From Saprospiraceae bacterium (GTDB lineage Bacteria > Bacteroidota > Bacteroidia > Chitinophagales > Saprospiraceae), in NCBI GenBank assembly GCA_016706365.1, contig JADJJU010000006.1, forward strand, positions 186,001 through 250,000: a stretch of 64,000 nt of DNA. Direction: 5' to 3'. The notes beneath the pieces were generated by a model. That model was given only the letters and a program-made list of their open reading frames with translations, was not told where the DNA came from and searched no databases. Shown piece after piece: positions 44,077 to 53,918 of this stretch. Numbering within the stretch: the first letter of the stretch is position 1; each line of letters opens with the position of its first letter. The translations under genes and the position numbers were made by a program.

Positions 44077-46017
44077 TTATCGGGCCCTCTCTATCAGTGC
44101 CGGATCTACCTGCTGACCCAGCTGCGTAGCTCTGTCAAAATCTGCTTTTGCAGCCGCCTTGTTATTCAGATCAAGATTCGTTCTTCCTCTTTCTGCATAG
44201 AATAGTCCCTGATTCGGATTGAGCTGAATAGCTTTGTCGTACCATTGCATAGATTCCTGTGTCCTGCCCAGAATTCGCAGTGCTCTTGCTTTTTCATATT
44301 GCAGATTAGCCTCTCCCGGTGAACGGGCAATCAACCATTCAAGGTCCTTAAGGGATTCTTCAAATTGATTCAAGGCCTGCAAAATTAAAAACCGATTCAT
44401 ATATCCATTTGAAAATTCAGGATCCAATTCCAGTCCTTTATTTGAATCCATCAGAGCTTCCTGAAATCTGTTTAGACTGGCAAGAGCTGCTGCACGATTT
44501 GTATAGAATTCTCCTTTTGTAGTATCCAGGGAGATTGCTTTGTCATAATCAGCCTTAGCAGCCTCGAATTGCTGCTGGTCAAAATACATACGCCCCCGGC
44601 TATTATAAACGGTAGCCTTATTTGGATCTAAAGCTATTGACGCATTATAATCCTCCAGTGCTCTAACGAAATCTTTATTATCTCTTCTGAAGTTGGCACG
44701 ATTACCATATGGCAGGGTGATATTTGTATTATATTTCAAAACATGTGTCCAAAGGGTTTCCCCATTAAACCAAATCTTGTTTTGATTCCAGGTTATAATT
44801 CCATAAACCAGCAGAATACCTGACATACCCATCATTGCCACAGTCTTGGAAGCAGGTTTATTAATCAGAAATTGCTGGAAATAATATGCCGCAATAAAAA
44901 ATAATCCTAAGTACGGTATATAAGTAAATCGGTCTGCAATAAATCCCTGACCTGCACCGACTATTTGCAGCAAGAACATAACATTGAAGGTAAATACTGC
45001 CCAGCCAAACACAATGACTCTCAGGTCCTTCTTATAAGCCACGTACATGCCATATAATACTGCAAGGGCAGGAGCCATCGAAGCATATATATACCATGGA
45101 ATGTTTTTCGGATAAGGATAAAGTGGAACCATCGGATGAGGGAAGACTACTTTGTATAAATATGTAGTATAAGAATAAGCTCCTATGCAAAGCCTTTGAA
45201 GAATGTTATAGTTAGTCTGCGTTTGATCAAGAGATTCATTGAGAGCCAAAGAATACACGCCAATCAAACCGAAAGTAAGTGACAAAGCGAAATACGGTAT
45301 CTTCTCCCAGATAAGATTAAGTTTCAATGGTCTTTTCAACAGATAATCTACGGCTAACATCGTTAATGGAAGCGTAACTGCCTGAATTTTTGAAAATAAA
45401 GAGAGGATGAAAAATACAAAGACAAGACTCAGATTCCAGATGGACTTCTTTTCTGTTTGATATTTGATATAGTAAAATAATGATGCCAGAAAGAAGAGGC
45501 CAAACAGCACGTCCTTTCTCTCAGTGATCCAGGCTACAGATTCTACGCGCATGGGATGGAATCCAAATAAAGCAGCAAGAAGGACGGCGCTATACATATT
45601 TAAGCCAAGCAATAAGCCAATTCTGTATACCATGAAAATGCATAAAAGATGCAGAATCAAGTTATTTAAATGGAATAAATAAGGATCCAATCCTACATAA
45701 TGTCTTTCAATAGCAAATGTCAGAATCGGCAGTGGGTTATAATTACCGATGACATGCCCATCTTCGATACTGAAGATCCGCTTTACATTTTCGCTTGTCA
45801 GTTGAGCTGTATTTTTGTTTTCAAGGATATTGACATCATCATCCCAGTTGACAAATTGGTTGTTTAAGGAGGGGCTGAAAAATATAAAGCTTAAAACCAT
45901 AACAACTAACCCCGGTACCCATATAGAGGGTTGTTTCCAGAATGAAGTGGATATTGCTTGTTTCTGCTGATGCTTCAATACCCTCGCCTTTGGTTTTTCT
46001 TTTTGCTTCTTAGCCAT
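44077..46017 (-). CDS. Polytopic membrane protein with C-terminal TPR repeats (TMTC-like)
   Basis: About ten membrane helices (from WVPGLVVMVLSFIFF to MMGMSGILLVYGIITW) are followed by about 200 residues of tetratricopeptide repeats (DYNASIALDPNKATVYNSRG, ADYDKAISLDTTKGEFY, WYDKAIQLNPNQG). The luminal FVNWDDDVNILEN and HPMRVESVAWITERKDVLFG strings match TMTC/DUF1736-type proteins, related to GT-C glycosyltransferases; eukaryotic TMTCs O-mannosylate cadherins. A bacterial role in protein or surface-glycan O-glycosylation is inference. Confidence 0.85.
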   Translation of the reverse strand: MAKKQKEKPKARVLKHQQKQAISTSFWKQPSIWVPGLVVMVLSFIFFSPSLNNQFVNWDDDVNILENKNTAQLTSENVKRIFSIEDGHVIGNYNPLPILTFAIERHYVGLDPYLFHLNNLILHLLCIFMVYRIGLLLGLNMYSAVLLAALFGFHPMRVESVAWITERKDVLFGLFFLASLFYYIKYQTEKKSIWNLSLVFVFFILSLFSKIQAVTLPLTMLAVDYLLKRPLKLNLIWEKIPYFALSLTFGLIGVYSLALNESLDQTQTNYNILQRLCIGAYSYTTYLYKVVFPHPMVPLYPYPKNIPWYIYASMAPALAVLYGMYVAYKKDLRVIVFGWAVFTFNVMFLLQIVGAGQGFIADRFTYIPYLGLFFIAAYYFQQFLINKPASKTVAMMGMSGILLVYGIITWNQNKIWFNGETLWTHVLKYNTNITLPYGNRANFRRDNKDFVRALEDYNASIALDPNKATVYNSRGRMYFDQQQFEAAKADYDKAISLDTTKGEFYTNRAAALASLNRFQEALMDSNKGLELDPEFSNGYMNRFLILQALNQFEESLKDLEWLIARSPGEANLQYEKARALRILGRTQESMQWYDKAIQLNPNQGLFYAERGRTNLDLNNKAAAKADFDRATQLGQQVDPALIERAR

Positions 46018-46052
46018 AGCTCAAGTTTTGTTTGTTTCTGTTGTTTGTGCCG

Positions 46053-46060
46053 CAAAAGTA
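46053..46060 (-). promoter_or_regulatory. -7 box upstream of the TPR-recN-fabI-porin run
   Basis: The minus strand reads TACTTTTG, an exact TAnnTTTG match followed by CGGC, 35 bp before the start codon. It is the only such box found in front of this four-gene run. Confidence 0.5.
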
Positions 46061-46215
46061 AATATTACTGACTTATTTATTATTGATTTTTGCATATGTA
46101 TTCAATGTTATTCGAAGCCACAAGTCAAAGTAATCAGAATTTGCAAGAAATAGCTAATGTATTTTCTTAACTTAATACTTCATTTCAGTGGGGTTAAATA
46201 GCTGGATATCAACTA

Positions 46216-46902
46216 TTAAATTGATTCTTTTATCATTTTAAATAGCTCTGATTCAGTGGTAGCGGAGGGGACATTAATTTTACCCTGATAATATTCTGCT
46301 AAAGTATCAGCAGTTGGTCTGCCAATAGCTATCACTTGTGCAGATTCCTGAATGTCGTTGAATACAAAAAAGGATTTAACATTTAAAGATGAGGTGAAAA
46401 TGTACACATTGCATGGTAATATCTCAGTAGGATTCAATGAATTTTCATACACTACAAGGTCTATAGGACTGAATGTGTTATTTCCGGAAGCCAGTAAAGC
46501 ATGTTTGGAATGTAATGCCATTGGAAACAGAACGCTGGAGCCGGAAGCAATAATATTAAAATCTTGAAGAGTCGTTTCAGCCTCGCCCGTCCCAATAAAA
46601 TCTACATTCCAGTTAAAAGATTTTACGACCACTGCAGTTCCCGGACCATATGCTGCTATTTTTATTGAGTTTAGGTGGAAATTTAAACGCTCAATATTTT
46701 GCGCGAAAGCTCTTACCCCATTAGGACTGTAAAAAAATATCCAGTCGGAAGCAGGAATAATATCAATACGGCGGTACTCAATTTTAAGCAGAGATTTATC
46801 GCATATTTTCCAGCCTTTTGTTTTCAACTGATGAAACACGCTATCCAAGCCGAGTGGTCTGCTAATAAACAAAAATTTGTCCGTCAATTGATTACTGTTC
46901 AT
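46216..46902 (-). CDS. hemD: Uroporphyrinogen-III synthase
   Basis: The 228-residue protein is weakly conserved, as HemD always is. It has the expected opening (FLFISRPLGLDSVFHQLKTKGW), the hinge strings DWIFFYSPNGVRAFAQ and IAAYGPGTA, and the C-terminal VYIFTSSLNVKSFF and VIAIGRPTADTL. It closes and inverts ring D of hydroxymethylbilane, the product of the upstream hemC. Its start overlaps the hemC stop by 11 bp, which strongly supports the assignment. Confidence 0.88.
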   Translation of the reverse strand: MNSNQLTDKFLFISRPLGLDSVFHQLKTKGWKICDKSLLKIEYRRIDIIPASDWIFFYSPNGVRAFAQNIERLNFHLNSIKIAAYGPGTAVVVKSFNWNVDFIGTGEAETTLQDFNIIASGSSVLFPMALHSKHALLASGNNTFSPIDLVVYENSLNPTEILPCNVYIFTSSLNVKSFFVFNDIQESAQVIAIGRPTADTLAEYYQGKINVPSATTESELFKMIKESI

Positions 46903-47806
46903 CCTGCAGAAATTGCAATATTTGCCTGATAGTATCCTTTGCCGAATTGGAGGAGTAGTGGAAATTCTGAACTGGCATACTCATATCTTTGGCATAAGCA
47001 ACCCAGGTATGGAAGAATCCATCAGCATCTGTTTCAGAATATACTCCAAGCGGAGTCTGACATCCACCACCAAGACCCTTTAAAATTCCACGTTCGATAT
47101 TTGAAATTTCAGCTACATCCTTATGATGAAGTTTCTGAATGATTCTCCGCATTTCAGTGTCTGCTTCCATGCATTGATAAGCCAGAACTCCCTGAGAAGG
47201 AGCAGGGACAAATTCACGTGGATGAAGTGGAATAACTTTCAAATCCGATAAGTCCGGCTGTATTCTTTCCAGACCCGCACTTGCCAGCATAATCGCATCA
47301 AAATCCAAAGTTCTTAATTTTTCCAGTCTTGTCGGAACATTTCCTCTGATATCCGCGAGAACCAGATCAGGACGCAGATTCAATAACTGAGCTTTTCTCC
47401 TTACTGATGAAGTACCAACTTTTGCATTGTGGATCAATCTGAGATCCTGAGTATTATCAAACGATTTTTCACGAATGACCAGGACATCTCTGGGATCTTC
47501 ACGATAGGAAAGGCCTGCAATTATAAGTCCTTCCGGCTGAGTCGTAGGTAAATCCTTCATACTATGAACAGCCATGTCTATAGTGCCGTCAAGCAATGCG
47601 TCCTCAAGTTCTTTGGTAAAAAAACCTTTGCCTTCAATCTTATCAAAGCTAAGATGCTGTATCTGATCTCCTTTGGTTTTGATGATGACTAATTCTGAAG
47701 AATATCCAACATTCTTTAATTCATTCTGCAGAAAATTTGCCTGCCAGAGTGCCAGTTCACTTCCTCTGGTACCTATTCTTATAATGCGTTCGGGTGCTGT
47801 ACTCAT
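46892..47806 (-). CDS. hemC: Porphobilinogen deaminase (hydroxymethylbilane synthase)
   Basis: HemC polymerises four porphobilinogens in tetrapyrrole synthesis. Seen are IRIGTRGSELALWQANF, HSMKDLPTTQPEGL, GTSSVRRKAQLL, DIRGNVPTRL and the dipyrromethane-cofactor cysteine in LGGGCQTPLG. The ATG at 47806 (MSTAPERI) gives the normal 304 residues; the frame extends upstream across a promoter box without similarity. Divergent from lpxD. Confidence 0.94.
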   Translation of the reverse strand: MSTAPERIIRIGTRGSELALWQANFLQNELKNVGYSSELVIIKTKGDQIQHLSFDKIEGKGFFTKELEDALLDGTIDMAVHSMKDLPTTQPEGLIIAGLSYREDPRDVLVIREKSFDNTQDLRLIHNAKVGTSSVRRKAQLLNLRPDLVLADIRGNVPTRLEKLRTLDFDAIMLASAGLERIQPDLSDLKVIPLHPREFVPAPSQGVLAYQCMEADTEMRRIIQKLHHKDVAEISNIERGILKGLGGGCQTPLGVYSETDADGFFHTWVAYAKDMSMPVQNFHYSSNSAKDTIRQILQFLQDEQ

Positions 47807-47821
47807 AGTGTAATTATCCTG

Positions 47822-47829
47822 CAAATATA
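47822..47829 (-). promoter_or_regulatory. -7 box upstream of hemC
   Basis: The minus strand reads TATATTTG, an exact TAnnTTTG element, 15 bp before the hemC ATG. It supports the short hemC start. In the same 117-bp divergent region, TACCTTTC at 47873-47880 on the plus strand is a one-mismatch candidate for lpxD. Confidence 0.55.
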
Positions 47830-47923
47830 GAAAATTCATCCCCCTATACTGACCCATCTGAAAATAAACCAATACCTTTCGCCGGTATACTACAGATTTA
47901 CTATAAAACTGTAAATGATTCTT

Positions 47924-48946
47924 ATGAAGGTAAATGCCCGATTGATTGCAGGATTGGTTCATGGGACACTTGAAGGTGACCCGGAAATTGCTATTACCGC
48001 ACCTTGTGGTATTGAGTCCGCTAAACCTGAGCATATTTCCTTTATGGGAAATCTGAAGTACGAACACTATTTGTACTCTACTGAAGCCGGCATCGTACTT
48101 ATACCTTCCGATTTTCAATTGAAAGAGCCTGTCAAACCGACTCTAATCAGAGTTCCGGATGTGTATCAGGCTGTTGCCTTGTTATTGCAGCATTTCCAGG
48201 TAAAGGAACAAGTAAGTTCATCTATCGCGGAATCTGCAGTTGTTGACAAATCTGCGAGTATTGGAGAGGGTACTCATATAAGTGCACAGGTATTTGTGGA
48301 CAGAAATGCGGTTATTGGTAAGCATGTTCACATTTATCCCCAGGTTTACATTGGAGCAGAAGTTACGATAGCAGATTATACTATTATTTATCCTGGAGTC
48401 CGTATTTACAGAGACTGCCATATTGGGGAATACTGTATTATTCATTCCAATACGGTTATTGGATCGGATGGTTTTGGTTTTGTAAAAGACGAAGATGGTG
48501 CATTCAACAAAGTGCCACAAATCGGTAAGGTAAGAATCGGAGATCGTGTAGAAATTGGCGCAAATTGTACTATAGACAGGGCAACTATGGGAGAGACTGT
48601 GATACACGATGGGGTGAAACTTGATAATCTGATTCATATTGCCCACAATGTCCACATTGGAAAGCATACTGCAATGGCAGCTCAGGTGGGTGTAGCAGGT
48701 TCCACAAAAATAGGGGAGAGCTGTCTTATTGGAGGGCAGGTAGGGTTTGCTGGTCATATCGAGATTGCGGATCAAACTGAAATCCAGGCTCAGTCAGGAA
48801 TAGGAGCCAGTATTACCGAGAAAGGAAAAAAGTGGTTTGGCTCACCGGCTATTGATTATGTTAGCTATATCAAGTCTCATATCATATTCAAAAAATTACC
48901 TGAGCTTTGGAAGAAAGTACTTTCTTTGGAGAAAGAAAGAGATTAA
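47924..48946 (+). CDS. lpxD: UDP-3-O-acylglucosamine N-acyltransferase
   Basis: LpxD adds the second acyl chain to the lipid A precursor. An N-terminal uridine-binding domain (MKVNARLIAGLV, HISFMGNLKYEHYL) is followed by a left-handed beta-helix of hexapeptide repeats (IGEGTHISAQVFVDRNAVIG onward). The catalytic His lies in LIHIAHNVHIGKHT. ATG 47924 is preferred over ATG 47915 because LpxD proteins begin at this MK(V/F) segment. It is followed by lpxC-fabZ. Confidence 0.94.
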   Translation: MKVNARLIAGLVHGTLEGDPEIAITAPCGIESAKPEHISFMGNLKYEHYLYSTEAGIVLIPSDFQLKEPVKPTLIRVPDVYQAVALLLQHFQVKEQVSSSIAESAVVDKSASIGEGTHISAQVFVDRNAVIGKHVHIYPQVYIGAEVTIADYTIIYPGVRIYRDCHIGEYCIIHSNTVIGSDGFGFVKDEDGAFNKVPQIGKVRIGDRVEIGANCTIDRATMGETVIHDGVKLDNLIHIAHNVHIGKHTAMAAQVGVAGSTKIGESCLIGGQVGFAGHIEIADQTEIQAQSGIGASITEKGKKWFGSPAIDYVSYIKSHIIFKKLPELWKKVLSLEKERD

Positions 48947-49073
48947 ATCCATAGTTTTTTGGACTAAGCAGTAATTTGTTTCAGTCACTTGTCATGACTT
49001 GTCCTTTTAATATAGCTATTTCTGTGGCTTTTTATTAATTTCGCGGCACATTTCACCTACTTACATCCTGTTT

Positions 49074-50459
49074 ATGCAACAAAAAACCATTGCTAATCCG
49101 ATTCAAACTGAAGGTAAAGGTATACATACAGGTAAAAACTCCACGGTAGAAATATTCCCTGCTGATATAAATTTCGGAATTCGTTTTGAGAAAATGCATG
49201 ATGGAACATCTACTGTGATACCAGCAGATGTTACCAAGGTTACTTCCAGCACACGCTGCACAAGCATTACATCTAATAATCAGACTATTCATACGGTTGA
49301 ACATCTGCTGGCCGCTGCAACCGGTCTTGGAATTACAAATCTACATGTAAAAGTCACAGGGGATGAAATGCCCATTTTGGATGGAAGTGCTGCAACCTGG
49401 ATTAATTTGCTGGAATCAGGTGGTGTAAGCGATCAGGACGCTTCCATTGAGCCATTTAAAATTACCTCACCCATATACTTCAAAGATGAAGAATTAGGTG
49501 CTGAATATCTTGCACTTCCATCTGATCAACTTGAATTTGCGGTTTCAATAGACTTCAAATCTAAAGTGTTGATACCTCAGTACACTGAACTGAAGAGCAT
49601 GAGTGATTTCAAAACTGAAATTGCTGATTGCCGGACTTTTGTCTTTCTGCGGGATGTTTTGATGTTGCACAAAGCAGGATTGATTCAGGGTGGGGATCTT
49701 GAATCTGCTGTGTTATTGGTGGACGAAGTTCCTTCCGCAGAAGATGTTGAACTACTGAATAAAGCATACCCAGATCATGGACTAGCACTTGATAGTCCCG
49801 GAATTTTTGGAAAAGGTGGATTGAGACATCCCAATGAGCAAGCAAGGCATAAGCTTTTGGACCTGATCGGAGATTTGGCGCTGGTCAATATTCCATTTCA
49901 GGCTAAAATCATCGCGCATAGACCAAGCCATACCGGCAACACCAGATTTGCGGCCTTTCTGAAGCAGCAGATCAGGCATCTTATCAAAAATAGTCAGATA
50001 CCTTCTTATAATCCGAATGATACTCCGGTCATGGATCTTGTAGCCGTCAGCAACAAGCTTCCGCACAGGTACCCTTTTTTATTGGTGGATAAAATCATTA
50101 AGCTAGATAATAAAGAGGTGGTTGGGGTAAAAAATGTCACGTTCAATGAAGGTTACTTTCAGGGACATTTTCCAGATAATCCTGTAATGCCGGGAGTTTT
50201 AATCGTGGAAGCATTGGCTCAAACGGGAGGAATTCTTGCTATGCACCTCATGGATGATGGCATGTATGATACCTATTTTCTCAAATTGGATCAGGTTAAA
50301 TTCAAGCAAAAAGTTGTACCCGGAGATACACTCCTGCTTCGCATGGAATTGATGGAGCCCATCAGAAGAGGAATTGTGAAAATGAAAGCAGAAGCATATG
50401 TTGGCCAACAATTAGTCACAGAAGGAGAACTTACTGCTCAGGTGGTTTTGCGCAAATAA
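49074..50459 (+). CDS. lpxC-fabZ: LpxC deacetylase fused to FabZ dehydratase
   Basis: Residues 1-300 are UDP-3-O-acyl-GlcNAc deacetylase, the committed lipid A step, with zinc ligands in HTVEHLLAA and HKLLDLIGD. From about residue 320 comes 3-hydroxyacyl-ACP dehydratase FabZ: HRYPFLLVDKII, GHFPDNPVMPGVLIVEALAQTGG (catalytic His and Glu). The bifunctional fusion is characteristic of Bacteroidota and links lipid A to fatty-acid supply. In relatives lpxA normally follows; here an ABC ATPase does. Confidence 0.96.
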   Translation: MQQKTIANPIQTEGKGIHTGKNSTVEIFPADINFGIRFEKMHDGTSTVIPADVTKVTSSTRCTSITSNNQTIHTVEHLLAAATGLGITNLHVKVTGDEMPILDGSAATWINLLESGGVSDQDASIEPFKITSPIYFKDEELGAEYLALPSDQLEFAVSIDFKSKVLIPQYTELKSMSDFKTEIADCRTFVFLRDVLMLHKAGLIQGGDLESAVLLVDEVPSAEDVELLNKAYPDHGLALDSPGIFGKGGLRHPNEQARHKLLDLIGDLALVNIPFQAKIIAHRPSHTGNTRFAAFLKQQIRHLIKNSQIPSYNPNDTPVMDLVAVSNKLPHRYPFLLVDKIIKLDNKEVVGVKNVTFNEGYFQGHFPDNPVMPGVLIVEALAQTGGILAMHLMDDGMYDTYFLKLDQVKFKQKVVPGDTLLLRMELMEPIRRGIVKMKAEAYVGQQLVTEGELTAQVVLRK

Positions 50460-50464
50460 GTCCG

Positions 50465-51121
50465 ATGAAAATCATCCTCCAACAAATCGGCAAACAATAC
50501 GATTATCAATGGGTATTTAAAAATATTGACTTGGAAATAGCTTCCGGTCAACAACTTGCATTAGAAGGTCGCAATGGTGCGGGCAAATCAACTTTGCTTA
50601 AAATCATCTCAGGATATCTCACTCCCAGCAAGGGTGCAGTGCAATACTACACTGCTGATGGTAATGTTAATAGGGATGATGTGTATAAAAAGATTTCAAT
50701 GGCAGCCCCTTATATAGAGCTGTTTGAAGATCTGAGTGTGAAAGAAATCATCCAGATGCAGGCTAAATTAAGACCCTTTCAGGATGATATGAAAGCAGAA
50801 TCCATCATGGAATGGTGTTATCTGGAAAACGCATCCGGAAAGCTGGTACGGCAATTATCTTCAGGTATGAAGCAACGTTTAAAACTCACCCTGGCTATAC
50901 TCAGCACCCATGATCTATTGCTGCTCGATGAACCCGGCACAAATCTGGATGCCCAGGGTCTGGAATGGTACCATCGCTCTCTTGATAAATTTGTAAAGAC
51001 CTCTACAGTAATCATCGCATCCAATGTAGAGTCTGATTTTCATAAAACTGAGGCAAGGTTTATTTTTTATTTTCGTGTATTCTTAAAAGTTTTAATCGCA
51101 TCTTCCGGTGTAGGCACATGA
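50465..51121 (+). CDS. ABC transporter ATP-binding protein
   Basis: The protein carries Walker A (EGRNGAGKSTLLKIISGYL), the signature QLSSGMKQRLKLTLAIL and Walker B LLLLDEPGTNLDAQG, at 218 aa. It resembles CcmA-like single-domain ATPases. There is no permease gene beside it. The last 18 residues (after ARFI) overlap the 3' end of preA on the other strand by 55 bp and look non-native, so the true C-terminus may be shorter or altered by a base change. Confidence 0.88.
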   Translation: MKIILQQIGKQYDYQWVFKNIDLEIASGQQLALEGRNGAGKSTLLKIISGYLTPSKGAVQYYTADGNVNRDDVYKKISMAAPYIELFEDLSVKEIIQMQAKLRPFQDDMKAESIMEWCYLENASGKLVRQLSSGMKQRLKLTLAILSTHDLLLLDEPGTNLDAQGLEWYHRSLDKFVKTSTVIIASNVESDFHKTEARFIFYFRVFLKVLIASSGVGT

Positions 51122-52413
51122 TGTCCGATTCCACCAGCTAAGGGATCATTAAAAGTTACTGGTACATCTCCGCGCTCAGTGCGTTCTGCCCAGGTAAGAC
51201 GCTCAGTTCCATCGTCTCGCTTGACCATTGTAATACATTCTTCTACCGGACAAACTAGTGAACACAGATTGCATCCTACACAGTTTTCTTCTATAATGGA
51301 AGGAATACGGATAGCAGGATCACCTGATAAAGCAATTGCCTGATGGGCTCCATCTTCGCAAGCAGTATAACAGAGCTGGCATCCAATGCATTTCTCTGCA
51401 TTGATATCAGCAACAACTTTGTGTTTCAAATTGAGATCCTTCCATTCCTTGACATTTGGCAGTGCTTTTCCACGGAACTCTTCAATGTTATTATAACCTT
51501 TATCTCTCATGAATTGTAATACCCCGGATTCCAGTTCTCTGACTATTCCAAATCCATAATGCATTACCGCTGTACAAACCTGCACAGATCCACAACCAAG
51601 CAAAATATACTCTACAACATCCCTCCAGTTTTCAATTCCTCCAATGCCGCTTATGGGTGTATTCTTAGTTATATGATCCTGTGCAAGCTCCTTGACCATG
51701 TTTAATGCAATCGGTTTAACTGCCGGGCCACAGTAGCCACCATTAGTTCCTGAGCCATCTACTTCAGGATAGGGAGCATAAGTGTCCAAATTAATGCCTA
51801 CAATACTTTTAAATGTATTGACAAGTGATATTGCACTGGTACCTCCGGCTACAGCTGCCCGGCCAGGATCAGTAATGTGACTGATATTGGGTGAAAGTTT
51901 AGTAATCACAGGAATGTTTGCTGCTTCCATCACCCACTGCACGATTGTCTTTAACACTTCAGGTTCCTGACCGACAGCTGATCCCATTCCTCTTTCACAC
52001 ATTCCGTGAGGACATCCAAAATTGAGTTCCAATCCATCTGCACCTGCATTCTCGCAGTCCTTGATAATTTGAATCCATTCAGCACGGCTTTCCACCATCA
52101 GTGAAGCAATCACTGCATGATTAGGAAAGTATTTCTTTACTTCTTCAATTTCTCTGAGATTATCAGCCAGAGGACGATCAGAGATGAGCTCGATATTATT
52201 GAAACCCATCATGCGACTGTCTCTATAATTTACAGAGCCATAACGGCTGGACACATTTACCACCGGGACACCCAATGTCTTCCAAACTGCGCCACCCCAA
52301 CCGGCATCGAAAGCTTTCATGATTTGATAACCCGTATTAGTGGGTGGTGCTGATGCCAACCAAAATGGATTGGGTGCTTTTATACCTGCAAAATTGATGG
52401 ATAAGTCAGCCAT
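51067..52413 (-). CDS. preA: NAD-dependent dihydropyrimidine dehydrogenase, PreA subunit
   Basis: PreA reduces uracil or thymine to the dihydro form on an FMN-containing TIM barrel. The barrel shows SINFAGIKAPNPFWLASAPP, GADGLELNFGCPHGMCERGM and SGIGGIENWRDVVEYI. Two C-terminal 4Fe-4S sites follow (CIGCQLCYTACEDG and CVGCNLCSLVCPVEEC) that receive electrons from PreT. Length is 448 aa. The loop reads GMGSAVGQ; from memory the mammalian enzyme has its catalytic Cys in this loop. Last gene of the pyrimidine operon. Confidence 0.93.
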   Translation of the reverse strand: MADLSINFAGIKAPNPFWLASAPPTNTGYQIMKAFDAGWGGAVWKTLGVPVVNVSSRYGSVNYRDSRMMGFNNIELISDRPLADNLREIEEVKKYFPNHAVIASLMVESRAEWIQIIKDCENAGADGLELNFGCPHGMCERGMGSAVGQEPEVLKTIVQWVMEAANIPVITKLSPNISHITDPGRAAVAGGTSAISLVNTFKSIVGINLDTYAPYPEVDGSGTNGGYCGPAVKPIALNMVKELAQDHITKNTPISGIGGIENWRDVVEYILLGCGSVQVCTAVMHYGFGIVRELESGVLQFMRDKGYNNIEEFRGKALPNVKEWKDLNLKHKVVADINAEKCIGCQLCYTACEDGAHQAIALSGDPAIRIPSIIEENCVGCNLCSLVCPVEECITMVKRDDGTERLTWAERTERGDVPVTFNDPLAGGIGHHVPTPEDAIKTFKNTRK

Positions 52414-52512
52414 ATGATTGGATTTTTTTCTAATTTCTTAGATTCTTATTTTTAATTATGATTTCACTTATTAAATGAATCAACCTTATTTAATACATTA
52501 ATAATTAATGAT

Positions 52513-53842
52513 TTATAATTGAAATAACCATTTCTGAATTCCTTTGGCAGCAGCCTTTCCATCATGTGCTCCATTCACCACCTCCGCACCACCATTTACA
52601 GCATCTCCACCTGCAAAATATTTTGGATTTGTACTTTGGTAAGTGACAGGATTTACCACAATCCTTTTTACTCCTATCCAATTCCATTCCGTTAATCAGT
52701 GCAAACAAGTTACCCATCTTTGCCTGCCCGGTCGCTTTTATAACCATATCACATTCGATTATAAATTCAGAGCCTTCAATTATCTGCAATTGCCCGGTTA
52801 ATGACTGAGTTCTGATAAACTTCACCCCTCTTACTGATCCATTACCAAGTATCTCTATGGGTTGAACATTGAAAAGTCCTTTCGCTCCTGCGTTTTTTGC
52901 CAGATCATACTCAAATCCATATGCGCCCATTTCATCTTTTGAACGACGATAAGCCAGCGTAACTTCGAGTGCTCCCATTCTCGCACTTTCGGAAGCTGCG
53001 TCCATAGCAGTATTGCCTCCTCCAAGTACAATTACTCTGTCAGGAACTGAAATCTGATGCTCTTTCATACGCAAAGCTTCCACAAACTCAACAGCACCGA
53101 TAACATTATCCTTATCATCCCCCGGTAGACCTAAATCAGCTGTTGGTCCCAGCCCAACACCAATAAAAATAGCGTCATACTTTTGCTCTATATCCTGTAT
53201 TTGTTGAGCATGGCTGATTGGAGTATTGTAATAAATCTGAAAGCCCAACTGCCCTTGTAAATAGTCCATTTCGGCCAATGCTTCCTTATTAGTTATCTTG
53301 TAAGGTGCTGTTCCATGTACAGTAAGACCTGAAGGCTTATCTTTTGCCTCAAAAATATCTACCTTATATCCTAAAGTTCGCAACTCACATGCACAGGAAA
53401 CACCTGCAGGGCCTGCGCCAATTATAGCGACTTTTTTTCCGTTGTCGGGGCCCGGAGAATACAGCGTTTTGTTGTTTTCAATAACATTGATTGTGGCAAA
53501 GTTTTGCAGTCTTCCTATTTCTATGGGCTTGATATCCTGATGATTGTACACACAAGCCCCTTCGCATAGTACTTTTGTTGGACAGACCTTTCCACATGCA
53601 TTTCCAAACCAGTTGGAATCATATATAGTTTTAGCCGATCCCGTTACATTTCCTGTTTGAATTTGTTTGATAAACAACGGTATATCAATCCCTGTAGGAC
53701 AGGCTGTTACACAGGGTGCATCGTAACAAAATAAGCATCTGGAGCTTTCATAATAAGCTTCAGTCTCATTCATGAGCGGTTTCTTTTGCTCAAAATTCTG
53801 ATGAAACTCTTCTGAAGATTGTGGTCTGGTATATTCTGCCAT
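52513..53842 (-). CDS. preT: Dihydropyrimidine dehydrogenase, PreT subunit (3'-frameshifted)
   Basis: A GltD-like N-terminal Fe-S domain (CLFCYDAPCVTACPTGIDIP; CGKVCPTKVLCEGAC) is followed by an FAD site (KKVAIIGAGPAGVSCA) and an NAD(P) site (VIVLGGGNTAMDAA). PreT passes electrons from NAD(P)H to PreA. The frame is lost near 52680 after MELD, giving an aberrant end at 52562. In the neighbouring frame the proper C-terminus is intact (PKYFAGGDAVNGGAEVVNGA) and ends at 52513. One missing or added base separates the two. Confidence 0.9.
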
Positions 53843-53918
53843 ATTATTTTGTCTAATTGGTAAGAAGCATTAATGTGAAGTTTGTCTTTTACCCGAATGA
53901 AAAAGTAAGTATTAATAA

